A DNA stretch of 64,000 bases from Fomes fomentarius (lineage: Eukaryota; Basidiomycota; Agaricomycetes; Polyporales; Polyporaceae), in the NCBI GenBank assembly GCA_022606135.1, contig JABYQN010000007.1:1240001-1304000 (forward strand), given 5' to 3'. Below are positions 36,926 to 48,160 of the stretch, piece after piece (position 1 is the first letter of the stretch; each line of letters opens with the position of its first letter). The notes beneath the pieces are model-generated. The model was given only the letters and a program-made list of their open reading frames with translations, was not told where the DNA came from and searched no databases. Both the position numbers and the translations under genes were made by a program.

Positions 36926-37259
36926 GAAGTTGAGAGGAGCGCTTACGTCGCGTCCTCCATTGCGAGATACAAGCTCAGGTATCTGATAAGATAACTCTCC
37001 GGTCCGTCAATCATACGTGTGTCAATAGCCGCTCACAAAGTTCTTTCGCGCGCATTTTCAATTTCAAGTACTAAGATTAGCGTGCAGATAACCCCGTTAC
37101 ACCTGACTGGGCCAGCTGACTGCAGATCTCGACGCTCGTGAATGCAGTGAAGCTCTCGGACCCACAGAAACACATCTCCATATGTTCATATCCCGGCTGC
37201 GCGCCTTTGGGTATAATCTGCGTCACTCCATGCTCTCTCATGTTTGCGGCATCCCGCTT

Positions 37260-37733
37260 CAATGCACGTACATTGTCGTAACAAGCTACCTGATGTGCGT
37301 ATGCACAACGTCAACACAGCTATCGTACAGCCTATTCAATATCCACCGGTACTACCTATGCAGTATGTGTACTGGCTCTCTGCAGAGTCCCTGTCATCCA
37401 GGGTGAAAATTGCCTTTAGACGCACTCTGCGCAGCGATCGTGAGAGGAGAAATGCATGATCCAACGGTATGCGGATTTATGATTATGAACCTCAGGCTGC
37501 TCAATCCCAGCCACTCCGTGTCGAGTGGCCCGTCTGCTTTCTGTGCAATAGTTTGCCGTGCGTTGAGCCTGGAGTATGTCAGAGAAATCTCGCGTGGACG
37601 GATCTCCGATGTGCTTACACGGCGAGGACGGCTATGGCATAAACTGTAATAGTGACTTCAGCATGCAATCAAACACTGGCGAATTATTCACTTACTCTTC
37701 GCGGCAACGAAGCTAACTGGGATGATGAAGAGA
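37260..37733 (-). pseudogene. Truncated DUF6534 copy D (3' end only)
   Basis: Contains the last two exons and 3' flank of the DUF6534 gene: the LNARQTIAQKADGPLDTEWL exon followed by an altered tail, and the penultimate splice region. Homology to copies A-C ends abruptly at about 37733, inside the exon that encodes LFIIPVSVVAAK. No upstream exons are present. Confidence 0.75.
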
Positions 37734-38323
37734 TCCTTCCGCCTCAACCACTACGGCACAACGACGATCGAATCGATACGTCTGTTGTGGATACATCGAA
37801 CGCTGATCCGAGTGCCCCAACAGATCCACCGCGATGCGTACGCATTTAGGTGTCTTGTGCCATGAAACAGGGATGGTCAACAACGGAATCTGCGATAGGC
37901 GAGAATAGTTGACTTAGCGGGTGTTATGGCAGACTGAAGACGTAATAAGGACGCCAACGACACAAGCATCAAGCGCCCATGCTCCGACCGTCGCGTCCAT
38001 CGGCGTTAGAGGGGCGTTTAGTAGAGTTATCGTCACCACCTGAGGCCTTTGCACCAGTTAGCCGCCCGTGGCCACTCTCTGTTTGCATCCGAACTATTTA
38101 GCAGGCGCATTGATGGCGGGCCAATGCATCCGTGAGTTTTGAACCCTCGAAACTTTCCGTAGATTGATCAATTCGCTCTAATGGATCCCTCCTGTGGATG
38201 GCCAGATCAGGCCAAGTACTGCATTTAGATCCCTCCCCCTAAGTGCGTCAATATACACGCAGTGACCCCTGGGATTGAAGGGCGTGTACCCTCCTCCCCT
38301 CAAGGAGAAGTAGAACAAGGGAA
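37734..38323. other. Intergenic, nothing recognised
   Basis: Unique sequence between the truncated DUF6534 copy and the ILV3 stop codon. Short frames only. Confidence 0.5.
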
Positions 38324-40754
38324 TCATCCGTCAGTGATGCAGCCCTGGCTCGCATCCGCGACATTCTTGGTGTACTTGTAGAGCGTGCCCTGCGTCACCT
38401 TGAGCGGCGGAGGGGTCCACGCAGCACGACGCCTCTCAAGCTCCTCAGCGGACACTTGCAGCTCGATCGTGTTTTTCACGGCATCGACGGAGATGATGTC
38501 CCCGTCGCGGACGAGTGCAATCGGGCCACCGACCTGCGCCTCAGGAACGACGTGGCCAATGCAGAAGCCGTGTGATCTGTATCACGACGGAGGCATAAAT
38601 GGAGCGGAGGAAAAAGAGTAAAGACGATTAGTGACTGCGGGGCTCGGACTGAGAAAACGGATGCGGATTAACGTACCCTCCGCTGAAGCGTCCGTCGGTT
38701 AGACATGCGACGTCCTGGCCGAGGCCGGCACCCATGATCAGACTTGTTGGCTTGAGCATTTCGGGCATGCCTGCATATGCGCACATACGCAGCAAATTGC
38801 GGCGCTCCTATTAATGACGGCGGAGACCCACATAGGAGGAGACGCACCGGGTCCGCCCTTGGGGCCAAGGTAACGGAGGACGACGACGGTCTTCTCGCCC
38901 TTCTTGATCGAGCCACTCTCCACCGCAGCAACAAAGTCGTTCTCGCTGTCGAAAGCGCGCGCCTTTCCGGTGAATCCGAGGCCCTCCTTACCCGTGATTT
39001 TTGCAACGGCACCACCAGGTGCCAGGTTTCCTCGTAAAATACTGCCACCGCCGCGCAATAAGTATAGACCGAGGATCAACGAAAAGAAACACTCGGTACC
39101 GGAGGTGTCCAGTCTCCTTTATTGGTTTTTCCAGAGGGCGAATGACATTTTGGCTGGTGAAGTCCAGTTCGCCGTGTTCATGTGTCCACCGGTCGAGGTT
39201 TTCGCCGAGCGTCCGGCCCGTAACGGTTAGTGTGTTGCCGTCGATCATCTTGTTCTTCAGCAGATACGCAAGAACCTCTGTGGCAAGGACGTGTTACACG
39301 CTGAGTAGTGTTGAACTGCAAGTACGACGACCTACTGGGGATGCCACCGAGCTTGTAGACGTCCACCATGACGTACTTGCCACTGGGCTTCAGGTCCGCG
39401 ACGAACGGTGTGCGATCCGCAACTGCTTGGAAGTCGTCAATCGTGAGCGTTATGCCCACCGAATGGGCAATAGCTATAAGGTGTAGAACCGCGTTCGTGG
39501 AACCGCCAAGGATCATGGTCAATACCTATTACAGCGTTAACCTCTCTCCCATTTCCGACAAGGAAGGAAGCTGACCATGGCATTCTCGAACGCCGCGCGT
39601 GTCATGATGTCACGCGGTAGGATGTTTTTCTCAAGGAGATATCGCATCGCGTCGCCGATGGACTGGCACTCCTTAATCTTCTCAGGGCTCTCAGCAGGAT
39701 AAGAAGACGAGCCTGTCAGCGTCATTCCCATTGCCTCCGCCGCACTTGCCATGGTGTTCGCAGTGTACATCTGTCATCCCAGCTCAGTCACCCCACACAG
39801 ATTTCTACTGTCGCATACACTCACTCCGCCGCAAGCTCCTGGCCCTGGACACGCGTGGCGAACGGTGTCATACCGTTCCCGCTCAGCCGCCTCCGTCTTG
39901 CCGTCTTGCAAGTACTTACCATACGACTGGAATGCGGAGACAAGGTCTAATTGCGGTGCGCCCTCGCATGAACCAGGTCGTATTGTACCACCGTAGACCA
40001 TCAGGCCGGGTCTGTTGAGCCGCCCCACTGCATACGAACACGATGAGACATGTGGAAGAGAGCATATATTGACGCCAGAACCCACAAGCCATCAAGACAC
40101 CAGGCATGTTCTTGTCACAACCAGGTACGACGACCATTCCGTCGAGCCAGTGCCCTCCGGCGGCCGACTCGACCTGGTCCGCGATCAGGTCCCGGGACTG
40201 GAGAGAGTAGCGCATGCCGTCGGTACCCATGCTGATGCCGTCACTGTTTCCAGCGTCCTTCCGCGTGAAGACAGATCTGTCAGTCAAGATGAAAGCACAC
40301 GCACCTGACTCCGACCGTCCCAAACTGATACCCAATGATCCCTGCATCCACCAGCGACTTCTTCACTTGTCTTCCGAGGTCCAAGAGGTGCTTGTTACAT
40401 CTGGACGATATGAGTCATTGCGCAAAAGCACACAAGACGGGCACGTACGGGTTGCCCTCGTACCTATGCTATATAAGCCCGGCAACCAACGTAACGCGTG
40501 CTAACATGACGTGCCACTCACCAGACGGATGCCACGCCGACCATCGCCTTGTCAAAATCCTCGTCGCTCCCGATACCATCCGTGTCATACAGCATCGCTT
40601 GACTTGCGCCTTGGGTCTTCGGCTTCGTGATCGTCCTGCTGTACCTGTTCATGATAGGCTTTTCTGAGCATGCTGGCACAGACGTCGTGAGCAGCCTGCA
40701 AGGGCTACGCCTCAGCAGCGTGCGCGCCGAAGAGGAAGACTGCCAGAAGCTCAT
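38324..40754 (-). CDS. ILV3: Dihydroxy-acid dehydratase, mitochondrial
   Basis: Exons (from the 5' end) 40522..40754, 40449..40463, 40305..40400, 40086..40243, 39825..40027, 39576..39770, 39336..39525, 39100..39277, 38848..39041, 38677..38770 and 38324..38576; 602 residues with all phases consistent. The second exon is only 15 nt and restores VWYEGNP. A basic, Ser-rich N-terminus ([18 protein letters not shown]) looks like a mitochondrial presequence. Fe-S and Mg ligands are present: [18 protein letters not shown] and [16 protein letters not shown]. Later motifs are [33 protein letters not shown] and [16 protein letters not shown]. It converts dihydroxy acids to 2-keto acids in valine, isoleucine and pantothenate synthesis. 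The start was taken at the second of two nearby options (40754) as the only ATG. Confidence 0.95.
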
Positions 40755-42143
40755 TGACAACGTCGGAGAGTGGGTAGTGAATCGAGTACGAAGCGCCGGC
40801 GCACGAGAGCTTGGCTCGAAAAGCTCGAGTCACCATTGGCTGTGACGGAGCCAGCACGTGCATTGTGACTTACCCCACATGCGGTATAGACCGTCTGGCA
40901 GCACTACTTGGGCGCCCGTGAGAGATCTTCTCCGACGTTCGCGATCCCTGTTGGAACAGAGATTGTGCCATCTACATATAACATTCCTGAGGCCGGCTAC
41001 AAGTACGTACATAAGTCTATATAAGTACTCGACGGCAACCGAAGAAGGGATCTTTCCGTTCAAAACGCAAAAACTCTCTTGCTGGGCACGGGGGGACGTT
41101 GCGGAATGGTGGCACGCGCTGGCTACGCGGAGCCCGAAAATCGGTCGCGCATATCAAAAATCAGGCGCGTGTCGACGATCTTGATCGAGATAAGCATCCT
41201 AGCAAACGTGCTGATGACCCTAAAAGCTCAAACGCGCCATCTATGATCGGGCCTATCGGAAGGCGCCTGGGTGATAGACCATGTGCCGGGGTCGGTTTCT
41301 ACCCAAAATGCGCCACCATCTCGGCCAAAAATTGACCACGCCAGCTGGGCGGTGACTTTTCGCCCCCGCCGCCCTCGACAGCCGACGCTGGCGGATCGTT
41401 CCCCTAATGTTACCAGGGGCATGGGGCCATATGCACTAATCAAGCTCTGGTCTAGGAGGATGCATATTCCCTGTCACGCGGGTCGTGTTTTGGGGCGACA
41501 GTGTGACCGTGACTCGTTCTACTGTGCGACGGCAAGCAGATCATCGCTGTGGTGAATTGCCACCCCGACAAATCAGCGTCCCCCCGCCCTCTGCGGCTAA
41601 CGGCACGCTTTCTGCCCTCTCTGGCACATGGAGAGAACCGCGCAGTTGTTGAGTCTCGTCTGTCGCGCATTTTCTGTGTGGTTTTGGCTAGGGGGCGGCG
41701 GGAGAGCAGCGACGCGGAGTGCCCACCTGAGTTTCGGAGGTCGGAGTGTGGCTGACCCATCGATCGGTTAATTTGACCGCGTCCCCTACTCCAGCGCTTG
41801 TTGAATAGCGATCTGGGACGCCTGCTATGCACTTCGGTTCTCTCCCCTCGCGTCCTGGGTGGGCTGTCGATTTGCCCCCGCCACCTGGTCTCTGTAGCGG
41901 AAGCAAACTCTGTCGGCACGTCCCCCTTAGCGACACAGAGGGGTCCTGCTCGCACCGCCCCTCTTTTTCTCTTCGAGACACGCCGGCCTCCAAGCTCGCC
42001 TCGCTTTGTTTCCGCGATTGCGCTCCTGCGGCATATGGGCTCTCTATCACCCACCGTCATCTCCAGTGCTGCTACTCCGTGCGAGTCCTGGCGTCGTTAT
42101 CACTAGCCGCGGGCAGCTGCTGACAAGGATCACCTTCGCGGGC
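40755..42143. other. Divergent intergenic region, ILV3 / Zn2Cys6 regulator
   Basis: 1.4 kb without a recognisable gene. Long frames at 41452-42060 on the minus strand are Arg/Ser-rich and look like GC-driven chance openings. The 42000-42143 part is probably the 5' untranslated region of the regulator. Confidence 0.5.
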
Positions 42144-44166
42144 ATGGACCGTCAAGGGCGCGATCCTCCACAACGACAGAGCTCGCTCCCGCCCAGCCTG
42201 CAGAGGCTGATGGTCCCAGGCCCTTCGCAACCTCCAAGCAGCACGGCGCAGGAAGAGGGCGCGTCGCCAGAGATAGATGAGGAGCTTTGGAGGCCTCCGC
42301 GCGCTGGTCCATCGCATCCGATCCCATCACGCCCGACGGACCAGCAGCTCCCATCGACCATCCTCACGGAGGCAATCTTTGGAGAGGCAGCGCAGAGTCG
42401 CGAGGACGGTAGCAGCCGGCGTCCGAGTCCATCTACTGCTTCAGGAGCTGTTAGCCATGATACAGGTGCCGCTACACGAACTCTTACTCTTCCTCCTCTC
42501 CTTCCTCGAGGCGTCGTCCGATCTGATCCTGTTTACTATGCGTCAATGCCCACGTATCCAGCAACATATACTGTCCCTCCACCTGGCCCGCCGTTGCCTC
42601 CCATCTCGTGGAGTCCGGCACAGGCCGCAGGTGGTTCTGCGTTCGTCCCGTCGCCCGTGAGCATAGATAGGAGAGAATTTTTGTTAGCCGAAGATTTTTC
42701 ACAGCAATCAAGCCCTCGCAGGGTATCTCCTTCACCACCAGTCGCCGGGCCCTCGCGCCTACCAGAAGAACCTCCATCGCGCCGACGGAAACCCAGAGCG
42801 AAGAAATCGCAGCAGGCGATACCAACGCAGGAGGCAGGTCTTTCATCTGGGAACGCCCCCACGTCCCGCCGGCCGCATGGGGTCGACCATACCACCCGCG
42901 GTGAGTCTTGAACATCGTATTTCCGCGATATACGGTTGCGAGCCGAGTAGCATTGAGCAGCAGCTCATGGGCGCCACCATCAGGATTCCTCGTCGAAGGA
43001 TCGGAGCTCATCCAGCGGGCCAGCCGCCCTGTATCCATTCGTCCTCCCGACCGGGGCCCTTCCCCGCGACATGCGGTTGAGATAGCCAGAGGGGGTCCGT
43101 CGTCTCCGTACGCAGATAACTACGCCGTCGCGGTTGGATCCACCGCCTACCATGTCACCACACTACTGCCGCTCCGAGCAACGCTTCTTTCTCCCGCTGC
43201 TGAGCCTGGGCCGTCGGCGCCCTCTTCCGCATCCGTGTCGGATTCCCCTGGTATCGCAGCCGAGCGGGCACCTTCCCAGGCAGCCTCGGTCCAGGAAGTG
43301 AGCGCGGAATCCGAGCCTGTGAGCACAGCGCTAACCACGGGAAAGCGGAGACGGCGGACGAGGGCAGAGAAAGGCAAAGAGAGCGCGAGCTCCTCGAGCT
43401 CGGAGCACGCACATGCGCCAAAGTCGAAGAAGACGTTGATCGCCTGTCATTTCTGCCGAGGTAAGCAGCCTACCTTCAGCGGCGATGGCGGATGGCTTGG
43501 AACAGGCCTGGTGGGGAGCATCTAGGTCCATCCGCTGCTGTACCCGCCTCGAGGTTCTCGCTGACGTCTTCTATCGGAACGGTAGCCCGGAAACTGCGCT
43601 GCGATGGACAGAAGCCGTCGTGTGCGAACTGCAGGAAACGTAGCCATCCATGCACGTACGAGCAACAGCCGAAGCGTCGGGGACCTGGCAAGACACCCAG
43701 AGGCAGCTCACGACGGCGGGGGCGACAGGCCACAGCGCCGGCGGGAGGTGGTGGCAGCGGAGCAGAAGCGGGGCGCGCAGAGTCGACAAGCATCTCGGAA
43801 GTCGCGGGACCAGGAGAAGCGGCGCCTGCGTCAGGCGTGTCGGCTGCGTTTCCATACACGCGATCAGCTTTCGAACCACAACTCACCGGACCAGTGCCCA
43901 CATATCCCGGCCTCTCTTACCGCCCGCCGTCGCCCTCATCGTCATTCAGCCCAACAGCCCCGCTACGGTCATTCAGCGTGCCTCGTCCCGGTCCGAGTCG
44001 GAGTACGGCGTCTGAGAGCGTTCAGTCCTCGACGACGTCCTCCGCCCCCTCTGTGCCCGAGTCAGAAGACAGTGCAGGTGGAGTGGGAGAAGGTGTCGAC
44101 TACGAGGAGCTGGAGGAGTTCTACCGTCAGCCACATCCAGGGACGTCGGACGAGGGCGGGCAGTAG
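42144..44166 (+). CDS. Zn2Cys6 transcription factor, single cluster near the C-terminal third
   Basis: Exons 42144..42900, 42951..43460 and 43586..44166; 615 residues. The first 400 residues are Pro/Ser-rich and disordered, with a basic stretch (SRRRKPRAKKSQQ). The binuclear cluster is at about residues 418-445: CHFCRARKLRCDGQKPSCAN followed by CRKRSHPC, spacing C-x2-C-x6-C-x6-C-x2-C-x6-C. A basic linker (EQQPKRRGPGKTPRG) follows, then a Ser/Pro-rich tail with an acidic end (EGVDYEELEEF). The intron interrupts the cluster directly after CHFCR, phase 1, the same place as in the regulator at 48161. Such factors bind CGG-type half sites as dimers; no fungal middle homology region is seen, so targets are unknown. 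Confidence 0.85.
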
Positions 44167-45743
44167 GCGGCTGGACGGCGGAGGAGTGGACGCGCCGAGG
44201 ATGCAGAGCGTGAGATGGCGGGAGTGCTTCCGTTGGTTCTCGCCTGGACCAGGCCAGCTGCGTTCATTTCATTTCCCATGGGCTTCGCCGTTACCGGGTA
44301 ACTTTTGACAGTTGGACACGCGCCCTGAACTCTTCGAGATGTCCGCGCTCCTTCTCCTTCCCATCCGTATCTCCGTCGCGGTCCGATATCCGTTCGTCAT
44401 CTTTCCCAAACCCTATGTTAATCTTGACTTATGCTACTCGTACTGTGCCAAGACTAAATTCTAGCTTATGACTCTACTGTACGCTCCATATAGCCACTTT
44501 ACTGTAGAACGGTAGAACATAATGCGTTTAATACACGTCCTCATGCTTGAAATCTATACCAAACGCCAGTCAATGCCGACTGGAGCGGAGCGATGAGGTT
44601 GTGGTCTGTTCCCCAAAGCCCGCCTCCGTCTGCAACCGCTCAGCAATTAATATGATCGGAGCCGACAGTAAACGCACGCAAGCGGGTGTACGTACTTTCT
44701 CCACAGAGTGTGCATGGCCAAACAATATCACGCTGGTTAACCGAAATCTCCTATCGTCATTTCGCTGCTGAGAAGGGTCTCGCTGGAAGCACAGCACGTT
44801 GTGCGCAAGTAACGTCTCAATGACTATCATTACATACATCCTGATCGGCTTGGCGAACACTAACTGCACAACAACCAGCCGTCTACCACATTGCAGGTTC
44901 CGTGCGCTGACCCAGGATACGTATGCGAACGCAGACAGAGCGGGTAAAGTTGCATCTAAAAGCGGTATTATGTTCTGGCCATCTTTGCTTCCGCCAGTGT
45001 CGCTGGCTTTCATCTGTGCCTTTCCCATACATGTACGGCATCGCATGGAAAGCGCGTTGAGGGCGAAGCTTGGTCCGAGGCTCCTGAACGTCGTGGTACA
45101 GAGTTCAAGTAGAGCTGGTCCGTGTCTAGACGAGGATGGCCCATTGAGATGTCTGAAATTGAGAGATGCCATGAAGTGAACAAGGACCCCATACTGTGCT
45201 GCGGGCATACGTCGTGGAGCACACACACATCAGATTCGCGATGTCCGCGTGTCGACGTTCTAGACAAGGAGGGTTTGAAGAGAGGAGAGCCGCGAGCGGG
45301 GTAAGTAGCGTGCATGGATTTTGGCGCGGAGGCGCTCGGATGCGTCCCGAAGAATGACGTTCTGAGAACGCTGGACTGTAAGAAGCTTGCACGAGCGGCA
45401 TGGGCTGTGAACGGGGAGAAAAAAAGAATGCATGTGTGGCTGTATAGCTGGGTAGGATTGTGGTGGCTCTGGACTGAGTGTTCGCATCGCGATTGACCCG
45501 CGACGGATTCATGGAGGTGAGACAGCGTATGGGTCGGAAACGGGCCCGGTTGATAGGGCGGAAGGGGGCCCCGACGGGGATTGGCCAGAAGAAGGGGGCA
45601 CTGGATTCGGTTCGGATCGCTGGCCCTGAGCGAGCGGCTATGCCGGCGCCGGAATCTCGCTGATGGTTGTATGCGTTCGAGAACGCCCCCATCCCCGCAC
45701 ATCCGCATAGTATCCCCTCCGCCATCCTCTCTCTTCTTCTCTC
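44167..45743. other. Intergenic, with one unconfirmed open frame
   Basis: Minus strand 44570-45226 is open for 218 residues and includes hydrophobic stretches (LLDATLPALSAFAYVSW, VVVQLVFAKPIRMYVMIVIE) and RPTPACVRLL-like sequence. It may be a real small membrane protein, but no family is recognised and no introns are evident. The large frames at 45010-45857 on the minus strand oppose the septin 5' region and are judged to be shadows. The rest is 3' flank of the regulator and promoter of the septin-like gene. Confidence 0.3.
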
Positions 45744-48086
45744 ATGGACTCCATCGACCGACTCCATCGACGCGCTGACGGGGACAATGACCACAGCCCG
45801 TACGACCACCCACACAACACCGCCAAACTCGCTCAACCCCGCTGTCCGACCCGCCAACCCCGTCCCGACAGGATGCCAGCCGAGGACCCCTCCGGGTACA
45901 CACTCATGGTCGCTGGCCGCCGCACAGGCAAGACTTCCTTCCTCAGACTCCTCCTAGACACCTGCAATCTCTCCTCCACCGTCACGCGCGATCAGCTCGC
46001 GAACGTCGCGAAGTTTGTGCAGGGATGCAGCGGACACACTGCGCACATCCGGACCGTGTCAATCGACATTGACCTGGCGCCTGAGGACACCGACGAGGAG
46101 CTTCCCCTCTGTCTTACACTCATCGACACGCCCTCTCTGGACTTACACGACGAGCCCAAAGCTCAAGGAACCGTACAAGACATTCTCCGACACGTTGAGG
46201 GGCGGTTGGGAGAGTGTTTTGAAGATGTGAGTGCGCTCCGTTACTCAAGCGCCCATATAAACCTGATGTGCCGCGGCTCGCGTTTCAGGAACGTCGAGCA
46301 CAGTCTGGCGACCACCTTGTACATCTGTGAGTTCTCTCATTTCGTTCCTCGTGCATCGATTTGCCAGTACCACCATGCACCTTTTCGACTGCCTGCAAGA
46401 GAAAGCGGAGTTCGCGTACACATCCCGCGTACGCCGGACTGGACCCTCTTTGATCGGCCGGCGGTATGTGCCCCACGTGCCACCCATCTCTGCGGTCGAC
46501 CTGAGCAAGTCTACTCGGCGGAATGGGTTGCTCTGCGGGTCAATTCCGTGATTGCTCATGCATGCTCTTGGGGAGGTCGCAGCCTATATGCTCACTGACG
46601 TTCAGAGGGCTTTCTGTCTGTGCCCGGACGGGTGCTACAAGGACTAGTAGATCTGGGTTGGCCCCAGTAGAGCCGATCGGAATCCCCTTCCTGCCATATT
46701 CTCTCTCGGGTGTTGCAAGACTGTGGTGTGCGTGGTGATCGAGCAGTCTAGTACCCCCTGAAAGAAGCTGGGAGGAACGGAGTTCGTTCCGGAGCGCCTA
46801 GCCGCGCGGGAGCATGACGCGCACCCTGTTCTACTTTTACGTCTTGTGAGCATATTCACTGGACATGAGGCCGCTGCTCGGATAAGCGTTCGGGACGTAA
46901 CGACGACGCTGTGCAATGTGATTCAGGTGCTCGCCCGAGGATCCTATATCTTAATGCTGATGTGCGCTTACGGATAATGGCTAACTTTGTTTGCTCGTAG
47001 ATGCATATACTTCCTCGACCCAGACTACATAGTACCACCAGCACCCGTATCAGCACCACCGCCTGTACCACGTGCACGCACCAACAGTCTTTCCACTCAT
47101 GAGCACGAACCTGTCATCTTAGAACCGCCCGTCTCCAACAACCCGCTATTATGTCGGCCCATCCTTCCACCCTCCGACATTTCCGCCATACGCCGGCTCT
47201 CTGCCCGCGTAAACGTCCTCCCTGTAGTAGCTCGCGCAGATACTCTCACGACTGACCGTCTCACTGCTGTGAAGATGGCTATTCGCAGAGATCTTGCAGA
47301 GGCAGGGATAGGCTTCGGAATCTTTGACCTCGACATCCCGCTCTATGCGCAACTCGAGTCTAAGGTCGTCAAAGACAAGTCCCAGAACGGCTACATGAAG
47401 CAACTTAACGGGTCCTCCAACTCTCCCCCGTCCACACCGATCACACCGACGCTCTTACGGCTACCATTCTCTCTGATCTCACCCGATATTTATTCCCACA
47501 GCGACGGAGTCACCAGGACTTCGCTGTCCCGTCACGAGCTAGTACACCAATACACTCCTTCGCATCATATTACCCCCAAAAGCCAGTCCACCCCCAAAAC
47601 TATCACTGGCAAATTTGTTAGGAACTACCGGTGGGGATCACTCGACGTCATGGACGCGAGTCACTGCGAGTTCCTCCATCTCCGTGGTGCCGTCTTCCAT
47701 CACATGGAGGTATACCACCCTCTCGGCCACTCGTTAGTGTACACCGTACTGATCACACCCCCTCGCTCCGATCGCAGACACTGCAAAAGTACACCCGCGA
47801 GTATCTGTTTGAGAAGTTCAGGGCGGAGGTGCAACCTGCACTACCTATTGCTGTCCGCTCGTCTCAACAACCTACGGCAGTAACTCGACTGCCCCCCCTG
47901 CGCGGCTCCCGACCCATCCTCGCGATAGACACGGCGCCGCCCCACGCAAACGGGAGTGGGAACGGGAACGGCCATCTGTCGATGCCGCGGTCCGGCATCG
48001 TAAACGGAGAGTCGCTCTCGGGCCAGGTTATGTCTGCGGCTGCCCTGCAGGATCTCTCACCGAAGACGGCAGCATCCTCAAGTTAG
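45744..48086 (+). CDS. Septin-family GTPase with insertions, paralogue 1
   Basis: Exons 45744..46226, 46290..46327, 47001..47709 and 47778..48086; 512 residues. P-loop VAGRRTGKTSFLRLLLDT at residues 56-73, switch II LTLIDTPSLDL (Gly of DTPG is Ser), septin G4 RVNVLPVVARADTLT, and the septin unique element near the end (FVRNYRWGSLDVMDASHCEF). A Pro-rich spacer separates G3 and G4. The third intron is 673 nt, over ten times the equivalent intron in the paralogue at 50179. After the septin unique element comes a low-complexity tail (HANGSGNGNGH). Septins form hetero-oligomeric filaments at the plasma membrane in cell division and hyphal growth. The usual C-terminal coiled coil is absent. Alternative start at 45873 would still include the P-loop. 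Confidence 0.8.
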
Positions 48087-48160
48087 TCATCATTTCTTGT
48101 TGTAGTTTCGGTCGCGGTCATGTTCTCTGCCTGTGCCTCGAATGTCGGGCTGGTCGCAGA

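Larger units (their letters stand above)
32980..37733. repeat. Local segmental duplication: EAF7 5' end to DUF6534 3' end, copied to the right
   Basis: The order EAF7 first exon, spacer, DUF6534 3' flank and last exons at 32980-34300 recurs, in the same orientation, at 36729-37733. Matching landmarks: GCACGAGCTGGCCG at both EAF7 ends, CAATAGCCGCTCACAAAGTT at 33280 and 37026, CCAGATAACCCCGTT at 33411 against 37084, and the DUF6534 last-exon region. The right copy is shorter and decayed, and the duplicated sequence stops at about 37733. Confidence 0.7.

Noticed and set aside
41080..41170. Sequence resembling a tRNA-Leu start (GTTGCGGAATGGTGGCACGCGC)
   Set aside because: No matching acceptor stem, anticodon loop or T-arm (GGTTCGA) follows at the right distance.
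41452..42060. 202-codon open frame on the minus strand
   Set aside because: Arg/Ser/Gly-rich, overlaps the presumed regulator promoter, no family, typical of a GC-rich chance opening.
45010..45857. Two long overlapping minus-strand frames
   Set aside because: They run antisense to the septin start region with low-complexity composition; the plus-strand septin motifs are far stronger.
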